Assembly (NCBI GenBank): GCA_963739625.1
Contig: CAVUAU010000009.1
Span: 186,001-250,000, forward strand
Direction of reading: 5' to 3'
From: Salinimicrobium sp963739625
Lineage (GTDB): Bacteria; Bacteroidota; Bacteroidia; Flavobacteriales; Flavobacteriaceae
Length of the DNA: 64,000 nt
Part shown: piece after piece, positions 34,015 to 45,900 of the stretch
Numbering within the stretch: position 1 is the first letter of the stretch
Layout: each line of letters begins with the position of its first letter
The notes under the pieces: generated by a model
Databases searched by the model: none
Told to the model about the DNA's origin: nothing
What the model saw: only the letters and a program-made list of their open reading frames with translations
Position numbers and translations under genes: made by a program

Positions 34015-34770
34015 TTTTCCTGAATAATAGCTATGAACAGCCTCTTTAGCCTCATTTCTCGCAGGAGCCTTCAGCTGCAATTTTTTCAGAATAGTCATAG
34101 CCTGTAACCTTGCGGCATTATCATTATGGCTCATTACAATTACATTTTTGACTTTAGCATTTTCGTCGATTTCAAAATAGTAGTTGAGAACCGCGCCATT
34201 TTTCGCATTTTTGACCCCTTTACTGATCTTTTCCTCGGTTGTTTTTTTGAAACAAAGGTCTTTATAATTCTCTGCGACACATACTTCGTATAGCGGCGGG
34301 TAGGCGGTCTCCCAAGCAAGAGGTAGACCCTTGGCACGTGTCTCAAAGTATTTGGAGTAACTGTCGAATATCTGCCTTTTGAAGATTACGGGCATGGAAT
34401 AGCTCATGTCTACAAACGCCCCGTTCAATTTTGCCGGGGATTCGATCTTTAACGAAGACAGCACCCTGATTACTTCTTCTTTCTGGTCCTCTTCTGTAGC
34501 CCGTACCCGAATATCTTTTATTTCACCGGTTTTAGAGATCACGAATTGCACGTAAGCTTTCCCGTCCGCTTCGATTGTCCTGGGAGTCACCAATTCGCTG
34601 CGCACGAAATCACTGATATTCTGAATAAAACATTCTTTAGTATCTTTATTCAGATCGTAACATTCCTTCACAAAAGGAGCTACATCTACAGCCGTGAGGC
34701 TATAAATGTTGTCTTGCGAATAGAAATTTTGAAATAGAAGTAGAGAAATGATGAAAATAATGCTGCGCAT
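34003..34770 (-). CDS. Secreted protein with two TonB C-terminal-like domains
   Basis: 255 residues with an N-terminal signal peptide (IIFIISLLLFQNFYSQ). It holds two similar modules, about 25-125 and 155-255. Each opens with a Cys pair of the form C-x(8-9)-CF (VKECYDLNKDTKECF; YEVCVAENYKDLCF) and continues with a strand pattern (YVQFVISKTGEIKDIRV; LNYYFEIDENAKVKNVIV) like the TonB C-terminal fold. No transmembrane anchor or Pro-rich region is present, so it is not a classical TonB. Its start codon overlaps that of the divergent trehalase gene. Confidence 0.7.
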   Translation of the reverse strand: MRSIIFIISLLLFQNFYSQDNIYSLTAVDVAPFVKECYDLNKDTKECFIQNISDFVRSELVTPRTIEADGKAYVQFVISKTGEIKDIRVRATEEDQKEEVIRVLSSLKIESPAKLNGAFVDMSYSMPVIFKRQIFDSYSKYFETRAKGLPLAWETAYPPLYEVCVAENYKDLCFKKTTEEKISKGVKNAKNGAVLNYYFEIDENAKVKNVIVMSHNDNAARLQAMTILKKLQLKAPARNEAKEAVHSYYSGKLVL

Positions 34771-36781
34771 GATTGAAGTTTGTTTAAAATTAGAAAAAAA
34801 ATCAATTTTTCTGCTTCTTTTTCTGCTGATCCTTTCTTCGGAAGGATTTGCTCAGGAAAAGGAGTTTGTACTGCAGGTGCAGCCGAGTTTTGATCGGTTG
34901 ATTGCCATAGCCGATACCGATAATGACAAAAAGATCACCGTAGAAGACCATCCAAAAAGCCCTTTTTGGATAATGAGTCAAAAAGGGGATTCTGTGAGCA
35001 TTTCCAGGATCTACTATTTGTCCAATCTGCTGCAGGAGTTGGCAGTGGCGCGTGAAGCTGGAAAAGATACCGTGCAGTTGGAATTGGAGGAGATTGAAGA
35101 AGCACCTTCCCGACGAATTTCCCGCCGCATCAAAACCCAATTTTGGGACGACCTCACCCGCAGCATTGACAAAAAAGGTCTTTCCAAGATCCTTAAAGAC
35201 ACTAAGGCTTCAGATAGCGTGCAGCGGCTTTACGTTCCTGCTGATGATTCTGTGGGGGTTGCCTATTATCGGGGACTGGAGCAGGAGATTCCGGGGCTGG
35301 AGGTGGTTGTTCTTCCAAAGAAGATCACTCCTCAATATGTGAAGAGCCTCAATGACAAACCCGGTTTACTGGCGCTCAAGATCGAGAACGGCCGCGGAGT
35401 TCCTTTTGTGGTGCCCGGCGGCAGGTTTAATGAAATGTACGGTTGGGACAGCTATTTTGAAGGCATTGGGCTTCTTCTCGACGGTCGCGTGGAGCTCGCT
35501 AAGGCCATGGTCGACAATTTCATTTACCAGATCAATCACTACGGAAAGATCCTCAATGCCAATCGCAGCTACTACCTTACCCGCACCCAGCCGCCCTTCA
35601 TGTCTTCTTTTGTGCGGCAGGTTTATGAAGCTTCAGAAGAAAGGGATATCGAATGGCTTCGGAAGGCTTTGAATGCAGCGATCACAGAATATGAACAGGT
35701 ATGGATGCAACCGGGGCAGCGGCTTAGCAAAACGGGGCTTAACCGCTATTATGCTTCCGGAATAGGCATTCCACCGGAGACCGAAAAAGGGCATTTTGAG
35801 GAGGTGCTCAAGAAGTTCGGAGCGAAAACCGGAATTTCAGCTGAAACCTTCCGAAGAAAATACCAGTCGGGAGAACTGCAGGACAAAGAGGCTGACGAAT
35901 ACTTTAGGCATGACCGCAGCATTCGCGAGAGCGGCCACGATACTTCCTGGCGCCTGGAGAACCGGGCCGCCAATCTCAATACCGTTGATCTTAACTCGCT
36001 GCTGTACAAGTATGAAGAGGATTTTGCCTATTTGATCGGTACGTATTTCAACGGAAGTTTTACTGCTGTTTCGGGAAAAACCTATTCCGAAAAATATTGG
36101 GAACAGAAGGCAGAAGACCGCAAGCAGCTGATGAACGACCTGCTGTGGGACCAAGAGGCGGGAAGCTATTTTGACTATGACTTCAAAAAAGGGAAAAGAA
36201 CGGGCTATACTTCGGCGACAAATTTTTATCCGCTCTGGGCAGGAATAGCTTCAGAAGAGCAGGCGCAAAAGATGGTCAAAAATTTAGTGCGGGATCTAAA
36301 GGCGAAAGGAGGAATTTTGGCGAGTTCAAAAGCTTCCGTAGAAAGAACTGCGACAAATGACGTGCAGCGGCAGTGGGATTATCCTTACGGTTGGGCGCCG
36401 CACCAGATGCTGCTGTGGCAAGGATTGCTCGATTACGGATACGAAAAAACTGCCTACGAATTCATTTACCGATGGCTGTGGATGATCACAAAAAATGCCG
36501 CAGACTACAACGGCACCATTCCCGAAAAGTATGATGTGGTAAATGCGACGCATAAGGTTTATGCCGAGTACGGCAACGTGGGAACCGAATTTGACTACAT
36601 CACGAAATCGGGTTTTGGCTGGATGAATGCCTCGTACCAGTTGGGCCTGGAGCTATTGCCGCAGGAATATGTGGAGAAGCTGGATGCGCTGTTGCCGCCG
36701 GAGAAAATCTTTGATAAACCAAACACAATTCACAACCCGGAGAGGCTCGAAAAAGATAGGCCTCAAAAAAGACATTTTTGA
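34769..36781 (+). CDS. treA: Secreted alpha,alpha-trehalase (GH37)
   Basis: About 670 residues from ATG 34769; ATG 34748 would run further into the divergent gene. Hydrolyses trehalose to glucose. A signal peptide (about 10-29 of this form, ending SEGFAQ) is followed by an EF-hand-like loop DTDNDKKITVED (residues 49-60), then the GH37 domain with signature PGGRFNEMYGWDSYF, catalytic-acid motif ESGHDTSWR (D391) and signature QWDYPYGWAPHQ. The C-terminal residues (PQKRHF and the stop) are encoded by a CAAAAAAGACATTTTTGA palindrome-like element, so the tail may have been altered by a repeat. Confidence 0.92.
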   Translation: MIEVCLKLEKKSIFLLLFLLILSSEGFAQEKEFVLQVQPSFDRLIAIADTDNDKKITVEDHPKSPFWIMSQKGDSVSISRIYYLSNLLQELAVAREAGKDTVQLELEEIEEAPSRRISRRIKTQFWDDLTRSIDKKGLSKILKDTKASDSVQRLYVPADDSVGVAYYRGLEQEIPGLEVVVLPKKITPQYVKSLNDKPGLLALKIENGRGVPFVVPGGRFNEMYGWDSYFEGIGLLLDGRVELAKAMVDNFIYQINHYGKILNANRSYYLTRTQPPFMSSFVRQVYEASEERDIEWLRKALNAAITEYEQVWMQPGQRLSKTGLNRYYASGIGIPPETEKGHFEEVLKKFGAKTGISAETFRRKYQSGELQDKEADEYFRHDRSIRESGHDTSWRLENRAANLNTVDLNSLLYKYEEDFAYLIGTYFNGSFTAVSGKTYSEKYWEQKAEDRKQLMNDLLWDQEAGSYFDYDFKKGKRTGYTSATNFYPLWAGIASEEQAQKMVKNLVRDLKAKGGILASSKASVERTATNDVQRQWDYPYGWAPHQMLLWQGLLDYGYEKTAYEFIYRWLWMITKNAADYNGTIPEKYDVVNATHKVYAEYGNVGTEFDYITKSGFGWMNASYQLGLELLPQEYVEKLDALLPPEKIFDKPNTIHNPERLEKDRPQKRHF

Positions 36782-36846
36782 AGCTTATTTGTGAGAGATT
36801 TCAGTAAAAAATGACCGCGAACAGGAAGCCGTACATCCTAAAGTTC

Positions 36847-36854
36847 TACCTTTG
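36847..36854 (+). promoter_or_regulatory. Candidate -7 box for maeB
   Basis: TACCTTTG matches TAnnTTTG, 25 nt before ATG 36880. No -33 TTG was found at the usual distance. Confidence 0.4.
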
Positions 36855-36879
36855 TAGGTCCTGAAAAATTACGGGAAAT

Positions 36880-39175
36880 ATGAATAACGAACGCAAACGC
36901 CGTGAAGCCCTTGTCTATCACGCCAAACCGCACCCGGGAAAGATACAGGTGGTGCCCACAAAAAAATATTCTACCCAACGTGATTTGTCTTTAGCCTATT
37001 CCCCGGGAGTAGCCGAGCCCTGTCTCGAGATCCATAAAGACAAAGAAAACGCTTACAAGTACACCACAAAAGGTAACCTGGTAGCTGTGATCTCGAATGG
37101 TACCGCGGTGTTAGGACTGGGTGATATTGGCCCCGAAGCATCAAAACCGGTGATGGAAGGTAAAGGCCTGCTGTTCAAAATATTCGCAGATATTGACGTT
37201 TTTGATATTGAGGTTGACACTAAAGATGTAGATGCTTTTGTGGAGACCGTAAAGAATATTGCGCCGACTTTTGGAGGGATAAACCTTGAAGATATTGCTG
37301 CGCCCGAGGCTTTTGAGATTGAGAAACGCCTTAAGGCTGAACTCGATATTCCGGTGATGCACGATGACCAGCACGGTACGGCGATCATTTCGTCTGCCGC
37401 GCTTATCAACGCGCTGGAACTTGCCGAAAAAGACATTGACAAAGTGAAGGTGGTGATCTCGGGCGCGGGATCGGCTGCTATTGCTTGTGCCAATCTTTAC
37501 GTGGCGATGGGCGTGGAGCTGAAGAATATTGTCATGTTTGACGTGAACGGTGTTCTTCATTCGGGGAGGAATGACCTTTCAGATCTTCAGCAAAAGTTTG
37601 CCGTAGACCGGCAGTACAAAAACCTTTCCGAAGCTATGGAAGACGCCGATGTTTTCCTGGGACTTTCTGTAGGGAATATTGTCACTCCCGAAATGCTAAT
37701 CAAAATGGCGCCCAATCCTATTGTGTTTGCCATGGCCAATCCAAACCCCGAGATTGATTACGACCTGGCCTGCGCCACCCGTAAAGATATTATTATGGCC
37801 ACCGGCAGGAGCGATCATCCTAACCAGGTGAATAATGTTCTTGGCTTTCCATTCATTTTTCGCGGGGCTTTAGACGTAAGGGCGACCAAGATCAATGAAG
37901 AGATGAAAATGGCTGCAGTTAAGGCGCTTGCCAGCCTTACGAAAGAGCCGGTGCCCGAGCAGGTGAATATCGCTTATGGGGAAACCCGCCTCAACTTCGG
38001 AAGGGAATATATTATACCTAAACCGTTTGATCCACGATTGATTACCGAGGTGCCACCGGCAGTGGCAAAAGCGGCAATGGAATCCGGAGTTGCCCGTAAT
38101 CCAATTTACGATTGGGAGCGTTATGAAGATGAGCTGCTGGAGAGAATGGGCAATGACAATAAGATCACCAGGCTCCTTATGAACAGGGCAAAAATGGATC
38201 CGAAAACGAGTGGTTTTTGCCGAAGCAGATCATCTTGATGTGCTTAAAGCCGCTCAAATTGTTCATGACGAAGGCATTGGAAAACCCATTTTACTGGGAA
38301 GAAGAGATGTCATCGCCGAACTCATGAAGGAAATAGATTTTCATGCCGATGATGTTGACATTATCGACTCAAAGGCTGATGAGGAAAAACCAAGGCGCGA
38401 CCGGTATGCCGAGGTCTACTGGAGAGCGCGCCAAAGAAAAGGAGTTACCCGTTATGACGCCGAACTGCTCATGCGTGAGCGAAACTATTTTGCGGCGATG
38501 ATGGTAAACGCGGGAGATGCAGACGCGTTGCTTTCGGGTTATTCTAGATCCTACCCGACGGTATTAAAGCCAATGCTGGAATTAATTGGGAAAGCAAAAG
38601 GCGTTTCAAAGGTAGCGGCTACGAACCTCATGAACTCGGCACGTGGGCCAATTTTCATCAGCGACACTTCGGTAAACATTGACCCAACTGCAAAAGAGCT
38701 CGCGAAAATCGCGCAAATGACTGCGAGGACGGTTCGTCTTTTTGGAATGGAGCCGGTGATTGCCATGATCTCTTACGCCAACTTTGGTTCTTCCAAGAAC
38801 GAAAAGGCCGAAAAGGTAAAAGAAGCAGTTGATTACCTTCACAGGTTTTATCCAGATCTTGTTGTGGATGGGGAAATGCAAACAGATTTTGCCCTTAACA
38901 AAGAAATGCTTCAGAGAAAATTCCCATTTTCAAAGCTTGCAGGAAAACGCGTGAATACCCTTGTTTTTCCAAATCTTGATTCGGGGAACAGCACTTATAA
39001 GCTCATAAAAGAACTCAACAAAACAGAGTCTGTTGGGCCAATTCTAATGGGTATGAACAAACCGGTACACGTGCTGCAGCTGGGCGCCAGCGTTGAAGAA
39101 ATGGTGAATATGGCTGCGGTTGCCGTGGTTGATGCCCAGGAAAAAGAGCGCAAAGCCAAAAGGGAGCTGGTTTAA
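36880..39175 (+). pseudogene. maeB: NADP-type malic enzyme with phosphotransacetylase-like domain, one frameshift
   Basis: Malic enzyme converts malate to pyruvate and CO2. The frame from ATG 36880 covers the malic domain (about 1-440; YSPGVAEPC, HDDQHGTA, GAGSAAIAC) and then stops at 38238 after an out-of-frame tail. The frame continued at 38210-39175 covers the phosphate acetyltransferase-like domain. Deleting one A from AAAA at 38203-38206 gives MDPKRVVFAEADHL and one 764-residue protein, the normal length for this fusion. So the gene is either a recent frameshift mutant or intact with a sequence error; the absence of other damage favours the latter. A terminator follows. Confidence 0.9.
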
Positions 39176-39212
39176 ATAAAAGCCGATTTTTTCGAAAAAT
39201 AAATAGCAATTC

Positions 39213-39238
39213 AGGCTGTCATTTGGCAGCCTTTTTTG
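39213..39238 (+). terminator. Intrinsic terminator after maeB
   Basis: AGGCTGTC (39213-39220) pairs with GGCAGCCT (39225-39232, one G-T pair), loop of 4, followed by TTTTT. It lies 37 nt past the maeB stop codon. Confidence 0.8.
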
Positions 39239-39312
39239 TTGCAATTTTTTCCGTCTAAAGAGCTTACGAAAATGCCATTTTTGGGGCCCGAAAGCTGCGG
39301 AAAATAAAGTGT

Positions 39313-39342
39313 TTTCCCGTCCTGCGAATTTTACTACATTTG
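39313..39342 (+). promoter_or_regulatory. Promoter of ruvA-sprA
   Basis: -7 box TACATTTG at 39335-39342 with TTT at 39313-39315 (19-nt spacer). The expected start of transcription near 39349 lies downstream of ATG 39309, which supports ATG 39366 as the ruvA start. Confidence 0.5.
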
Positions 39343-39365
39343 ATCTTGTTAACCATCCTTATCAC

Positions 39366-39947
39366 ATGATCCATAGTATCAAAGGTCAACTCGTTGAAAA
39401 AAATCCTACAAATGTTGTTATCGATTGTAACGGGATTGGCTATTTCATCCACATTTCCCTGTTCACTTATTCCCAAATTCCATCTTCTGAAGCGATAAAG
39501 CTCTATACCCATTTTCAGGTAAAGGAAGATTCGCATACATTGTATGGGTTCTGGGACAAGGCAGAAAGAGAGATCTTTAGATTGCTCATCTCGGTCTCGG
39601 GAGTGGGCGCCAGTACGGCTAGAAGCATGCTCTCATCACTTGAACCACGGCAAATTATGGAAGCCATAGCATCTGGTGATGTGGCGACGATACAGGGGAT
39701 CAAAGGAATTGGAGCCAAGACAGCGCAAAGGGTAATTATAGATCTTAAAGATAAGATCACCAAAGTGTTTGGAATTGATGAAGTTTCAGCGCCACAAAGC
39801 AATACAAACCGCGAAGAAACGTTATCTGCTTTAGAGACTCTTGGTTACACCCGCAAACAATCAGAGAAAGTAGTTGACCGAATAGTGAAGGAAGAGCCTG
39901 ATGCAAGCGTTGAATCTCTAATAAAGCTGGCACTTAAAAAACTTTAA
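39366..39947 (+). CDS. ruvA: Holliday junction branch migration protein RuvA
   Basis: 193-residue junction-binding partner of RuvB. It has an OB-fold N-terminal domain (MIHSIKGQLVEKNP ... GIGYFIHIS), tandem helix-hairpin-helix motifs (SGVGASTARSML and IKGIGAKTAQRVI), and a C-terminal RuvB-binding domain (about 145-193). Start ATG 39366 gives the family's length and N-terminus; ATG 39309 would add 19 residues encoded across the promoter. sprA follows after 5 nt, an arrangement I recall from other Flavobacteriia. Confidence 0.96.
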   Translation: MIHSIKGQLVEKNPTNVVIDCNGIGYFIHISLFTYSQIPSSEAIKLYTHFQVKEDSHTLYGFWDKAEREIFRLLISVSGVGASTARSMLSSLEPRQIMEAIASGDVATIQGIKGIGAKTAQRVIIDLKDKITKVFGIDEVSAPQSNTNREETLSALETLGYTRKQSEKVVDRIVKEEPDASVESLIKLALKKL

Positions 39948-39952
39948 TTCCG

Positions 39953-42900
39953 TTGGGGCAGAACTACAACTTCCGGTTTTCGCTTTCGCTTTTCTTTGCG
40001 CTGTTTTTGGCGCTGGCGCTGCCTTTTTCTGCTTCCGCTCAGGATACCATCACTCAACAAGACACTACTAAGACCGGCTATTCCCTGGGAAAAATAAGAC
40101 TTCCCAATCCTTCAAGCATTGTTGCCGCCTACAAATATGATCCCATTCTGGATCGTTATATTTATACAGAAAGTCTCGGAAACTTCAATATTTCTGCGCC
40201 TTTGATCCTCACTCCCGAAGAATACCGGGAGCTGGTGGTCCAGGAAGAAATGCAGAAATATTTTCAGCAAAAAATTGATGCGATCTCGGGAAGAAAAGAA
40301 GGCGTAAAAGACGGGCAGCAGGATTTGTTGCCGGGCTTCTATGTGAATTCAGATTTCTTCCAGAACATCTTTGGGGGAGGAGATATTGAGCTTATTCCGC
40401 AGGGCTCTGTCGCGCTTGACCTGGGAGTGTTGTACTCAAAAAGGGATAATCCGGCTTTTTCCCCGCGTAACCGCCGCACCTTTACATTTGATTTTGATCA
40501 GCGTATCCAGCTGAGTCTGCTGGGGAATATTGGCGAAAGACTGAAAGTTACTGCCAATTACGACACCGAGTCAACCTTTGACTTTCAAAATCAGCTCAAA
40601 CTGGAGTATACACCTACCGAAGATGACATCATCAGGAAGATAGAGGTAGGGAATATCAACATGCCGCTCAATTCAGCTTTGATCCAGGGGGCGCAAAGCC
40701 TTTTTGGGGTGAAAACAGAGCTGCAGTTTGGAAAGACCAGGATCACCGGGGTGTTCTCTGAACAAAAATCTGAACGCCGTACAGTAAATGTTGAAGGTGG
40801 GGCTACGGTTCAGGAATTCGACAAATTTGCCATTGATTACGACGAGAACCGACACTTTTTCCTCGCGCATTACTTCAGGGACCACTACGATGAAGCCCTC
40901 AAAAATTACCCTTTTATAAACTCAAATGTGCAGGTGACCCGGGTGCAGATTTGGGTGACCAACAGGACCAATAATGTGCAAAACCTTACCGATTCCAGGA
41001 ATATTGTAGCGATTCAGGATCTTGGAGAATCTCCGGTTCCCGGAAATATTGGTCTTGATAATCCGCCGGCGGGATTTTTCAATGCTCCCGCAGGCGCCTA
41101 TGCAGACAATACCAACAACGATTTTAACCCTTTTGGAATCACAGGTCCGGGGGAATCTGTACTTACTCCGGCAATTAGGGACATTTCAACTGTACAAAGC
41201 GGTTTCGGCGGGTTGCCGGTCGCGGAAGGAACAGATTATGTCAAGCTGGAAAATGCTCGCCAGCTAAAACCTTCAGAATACACCCTCAACAGCAGGCTGG
41301 GCTATATCACCCTCAATCAACGTTTGGCCGGGGACGAAATTTTGGCCGTCGCTTTTCAGTACACCGTGGGAGGAAAAGTTTACCAGGTGGGAGAGTTCGC
41401 CAATGACGGGATTGATGCTTCGGGAGGGACGGGAGAATCGGCCATTTCTCAGAACCTGGTCGTAAAACTGCTCAAAAGCTCTGTGACCAACGTGAACGAG
41501 CCCGTGTGGGACCTCATGATGAAAAACATCTATAACCTGGGGGCATTTAACCTCGAGAGGGAAGACTTCAGGATGAATATCGTGTATACAGATCCTCAAC
41601 CGCTCAATTATATCACGGGAGTTGACGGTACACCTTTACCCGAAGATGTCGAGGAAACCACACTTTTGAAGGTCTTCAATTTGGACAATCTCAACATCAA
41701 TGGCGATCCTATTGTTGGAGGCGACGGATTTTTCGATTTTGTCCCTGGAATTACTGTGAATACTGAGACCGGAAGTATTATTTTCACCTCTGTAGAACCT
41801 TTTGGACAATACCTGTTCAACAAACTGGACCTCAATCCCAATTCGGGTGGAGAGACCTATGAACTGCCTGAGACCTATAATGCGAATCAGCAAAAATATG
41901 TTTTCAGGTCCCTGTACACCACTACAAAAACTCAGGCCGAGCAGCTGCAGGCTGAGAAGAATAAGTTTCAGCTTAAAGGCCGCTATAAATCTTCTAACGT
42001 AGAGGGAATTCCTATTGGCGCCTTTAACGTGCCGCAGGGATCGGTCACTGTGACTGCAGGAGGAAGAGTGCTTCAGGAAGGCGTAGATTACGTGGTGAAT
42101 TACCAGTTTGGGCGGGTACAGATCCTGGACGAGGCTCTTTTGGCCTCAAATATTCCCATCCAGGTATCGACAGAGAACAATGCCCTTTTTGGACAGCAAA
42201 CCAAGCGGTTTACCGGGATCAATGTAGAACATCAATTCTCAGAGAATTTCCTTATCGGTGGTACTTACCTCAATCTTAACGAGCGACCGCTAACACAAAA
42301 ATCGAACTACAGCTATGAACCCATCAACAATACGATTTTTGGGTTCAACCTGAATTATTCTACCGAAGTGCCTTTTTTGACCCGAATGGTGAATAAACTG
42401 CCCAACATTGATACAGATGTCATATCAAATCTTTCGCTGCGCGGGGAAGTAGCTTACCTGCTGCCGGGAGCACCAAAAGGCAACGAATTTGACGGACGGG
42501 CAACCACTTATGTAGACGATTTTGAAGCTGCCCAAACCGCGATTTCTATTGATAATCCGTTGGGATGGGAGCTCTCAAGTGTGCCGCTTGGCTTTGGAGG
42601 GGAACTGGGCAATGGTGATCTTGCTACCGCCTATCGAAGAGCGAAACTTGCCTGGTATTCTATAGATCCTGTTTTCTACGGAAGCAGCAGGCCGGCCGGC
42701 ATTAGTGATGCAGACCTTGCCAGCTATGCCACCCGCAGGGTTTTTCTTGATGAGATCTTCCCGAATGTTGACGTGGTGCAGGGGCAGTCGCAGGTGCTGT
42801 ACACCATGGACCTCGCCTATTATCCCAACGTCCGAGGGCCCTATAACTTCAATCCTGCTGCTACAGGAAATACGTTGCCGTCTCCCGAAGATAATTTTGC

Positions 42901-45900
42901 GGGAATCACCCGCGCCCTTAATTCCACCAATTTTGAGCAAAGCAACGTGGAGTACATTGAATTCTGGATGATGGATCCTTTTATTTATCCTGAAAACGCC
43001 CAGAACAATGGGGGAGAGCTCATCTTTAACCTGGGGAATATTTCTGAAGATGTCCTCAAGGACGGAAGAAAACAATACGAGAATGGGCTTCCCGCTACTG
43101 GAGGTGATCTTAACACTACGCCCACTGCCTTCGGAAAAGTTCCTTCAAATCAATCTCTCATCTACGCCTTCAACACTGAAGGGGAAGAAAGGCTGAACCA
43201 GGACATAGGCTTTGACGGACTTTCGGATACCGAGGAAGCTGTGAAATTTCCAGATTTTGCTAACCTGCCCGACCCTGCTGCCGATAACTATAACTACTTC
43301 CTGAATTCTTCGGGCAGTATTTTACAAAGATACTTTGACTACAATGGCCTTGAAGGAAACTCGCCGCCTACGGTGACCAATACAAACCGTGGAAATACGA
43401 CGCTGCCCACCGTAGAAGATATCAACCGCGACAATACCATGAACACGGTTGACAGCTATTTTGAATATGATGTGCGGCTATTCCCGGGCATGAACATTGA
43501 CAACAGTGAGTATATCACAGATGTTAAGCAGTTCACCACGACTCTTGCCAACGGGCAGGAGCTGCCGGTAAGATGGCTGCAGTTCAAGATCCCAATCTAC
43601 GAACCTACTGCAGCAAAAGGCGGGATTGGAGACTTCAGGTCAATTAGGTTTATGAGGATGTTCCTTACAGGCTTCAGTGATCCAATCGTGTTGAGATTTG
43701 GAACTATGGATCTTGTGCGCGGGGATTACAGGAGGTACACACAAACCCTGGATCCGGATAAATCTGACCCTGCTAGTGAAGACACTTCTTTTGAAGTCGC
43801 GGCTGTGAGCATAGAAGATAACGAAAACCGGCAGCCAATTCCATACGTTTTGCCTCCCGGGGTAGACAGGGAAGAACTGTTGAACAACAACACAAGAATT
43901 CGCCAGAACGAGCAGTCACTTTCCCTTTCTGTGTGCGGGTTGGAGCCTCAGGATGCCCGTGCAGTTTATAAGAATTTCCAGATCGACATGCGGCAGTACA
44001 AGAACCTTGAAATGTTCTTACACGCAGAATCGGTTGTGAACAAGCCGGCACTTAATGAAGGTGAACTGGTTGCATTTTTAAGGATAGGAACAGATTTTAC
44101 AGATAACTACTACCAGGTAGAGGTGCCTCTGAAGCCGACGACTTTTGGCGCTGCTTCGGCATCTGAGATCTGGCCTGAAGAGAACAGGATGAACCTGCCA
44201 CTGGAACTTCTGCAGCAGGTGAAAGCAAAAGTCATTGGAGATCCTTCTTTTGTTTCAACCGAACTTAATTTCTTCAAGGAAGACGGTACTCCTGTGCAGG
44301 ATGGGATGCCATACGACATGGGTAGCCTTAGGATTGGAATAAAAGGAAATCCAAGCTTCGGGAATATTCGGGTGCTTATGTTAGGGGTGAAAAATGGCCT
44401 TTCTGAGACCACTTCCAAAGAACTGTGTGGAGAAGTCTGGTTCAATGAACTTCGGCTTTCAGAACTAAAGAACGAGGGAGGCTGGGCAGCCATTGTTAAT
44501 ATGGATGCCAACGTTGCCGATTTTGCCAATGTCTCGGCAACGGGCAGAAGGAGTACGGTAGGATTTGGAGCTCTGGAACAGGGGCCAAACCAAAGAAGCA
44601 GGGAAGATCTGCAGCAGTATGATGTAGTGAGCAACCTTAATATGGGCCAGCTGTTGCCGGTAACCTGGGGAGTGAAGATACCTTTTAGTTACAGCATTGG
44701 AGAAGAACTTGTAACTCCAAAATATGATCCCGAATATCTTGACCTTGAACTGGAAACTGTTCTGGATAATGCTGCCTCCACAGAAATAAGAGATGATCTT
44801 AAAGAGCGGGCAGAAAGTTATACCAAACGGCAAAGCGTTAACGTGATAGGTTTGCGCAAAGAGAGAATGGGAGAATCCAAACCAATGCCGTACGATATTG
44901 AAAACCTTACGGTATCGGGAAGTTACAACCAGATTGATCATCGCGATTTCGAGATCGAAAAAGCCTTTGATCAAAACGTGAGAACCAGTGCCACCTATGA
45001 TTATACCTTTGCGCCGGTCAATATTAGAACCGCTTCGCAATGTAAGGATGCTCGACAGCAGTGCGTATTTTGCCCTTTTGAGGGATTTCAATTTCAATGT
45101 TTTCCCTTCAAACGTTACTGCTACCTCGACCATTTTTAGACAGTATAATGAACAGAAATTCCGGGAGATCAATTTACCACCCGGTTTCTTAAATGGTATC
45201 CCAACGCTTTACCAGCGCAACTTTTTGTTCGACTGGCAATACACGATCAACTACAATTTCACCAAAAGCCTGCGCATGAATTTCGATTCATCTACAAACA
45301 GGATTGTTAGAAATTATCTTGATGAAGACCATAATCCCGATACCACCACCAGCATTTGGGACGGATACTTCAATATTGGGGTGCCAAATCAGCATTTTCA
45401 ATCCTTACAGGTAAATTATGATTTGCCGTTTTCGAAAATTCCGGCGCTAACTTTTTTAAGTGCTACCTATTCCTATACCGGGAACTTTCAATGGGAGCGA
45501 GGTTCACAGATCTTCCAGACCCTTGAGAATATTCCTGATCTCGGGAACAGTATCCAGAATTCGAATACCCATCAGCTGAATGCGAATCTCGAGATGCAGA
45601 CCCTTTATGATTTTGTAGGTCTTAAGAAGAAAATTCCTCAATCCTCTGCACAAACCATTGAAGAAAGGAGCAAGGCCGTACCTACCCTGGATCCAAAAAA
45701 GAAAAATACAGCCGCTTCCGAAGAAACCGAAAACGGCCTTAATGCAGGTGAAAAGACATATAATACCTTTATTGGTATTCTTACCGGAATCAAATCCATC
45801 CAGGTGAACTACCAGGAAAACAACGGGATCTTTTTACCCGGTTACACTAATGGGATAGGCTTTATGGGTACCTGGAAACCTACTTTTGGTTTTACCATGG

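Noticed and set aside
38203..38206. Programmed ribosomal frameshift in maeB
   Set aside because: No canonical slippery heptamer with downstream structure was seen, and five other unrelated +1 insertions nearby favour error.
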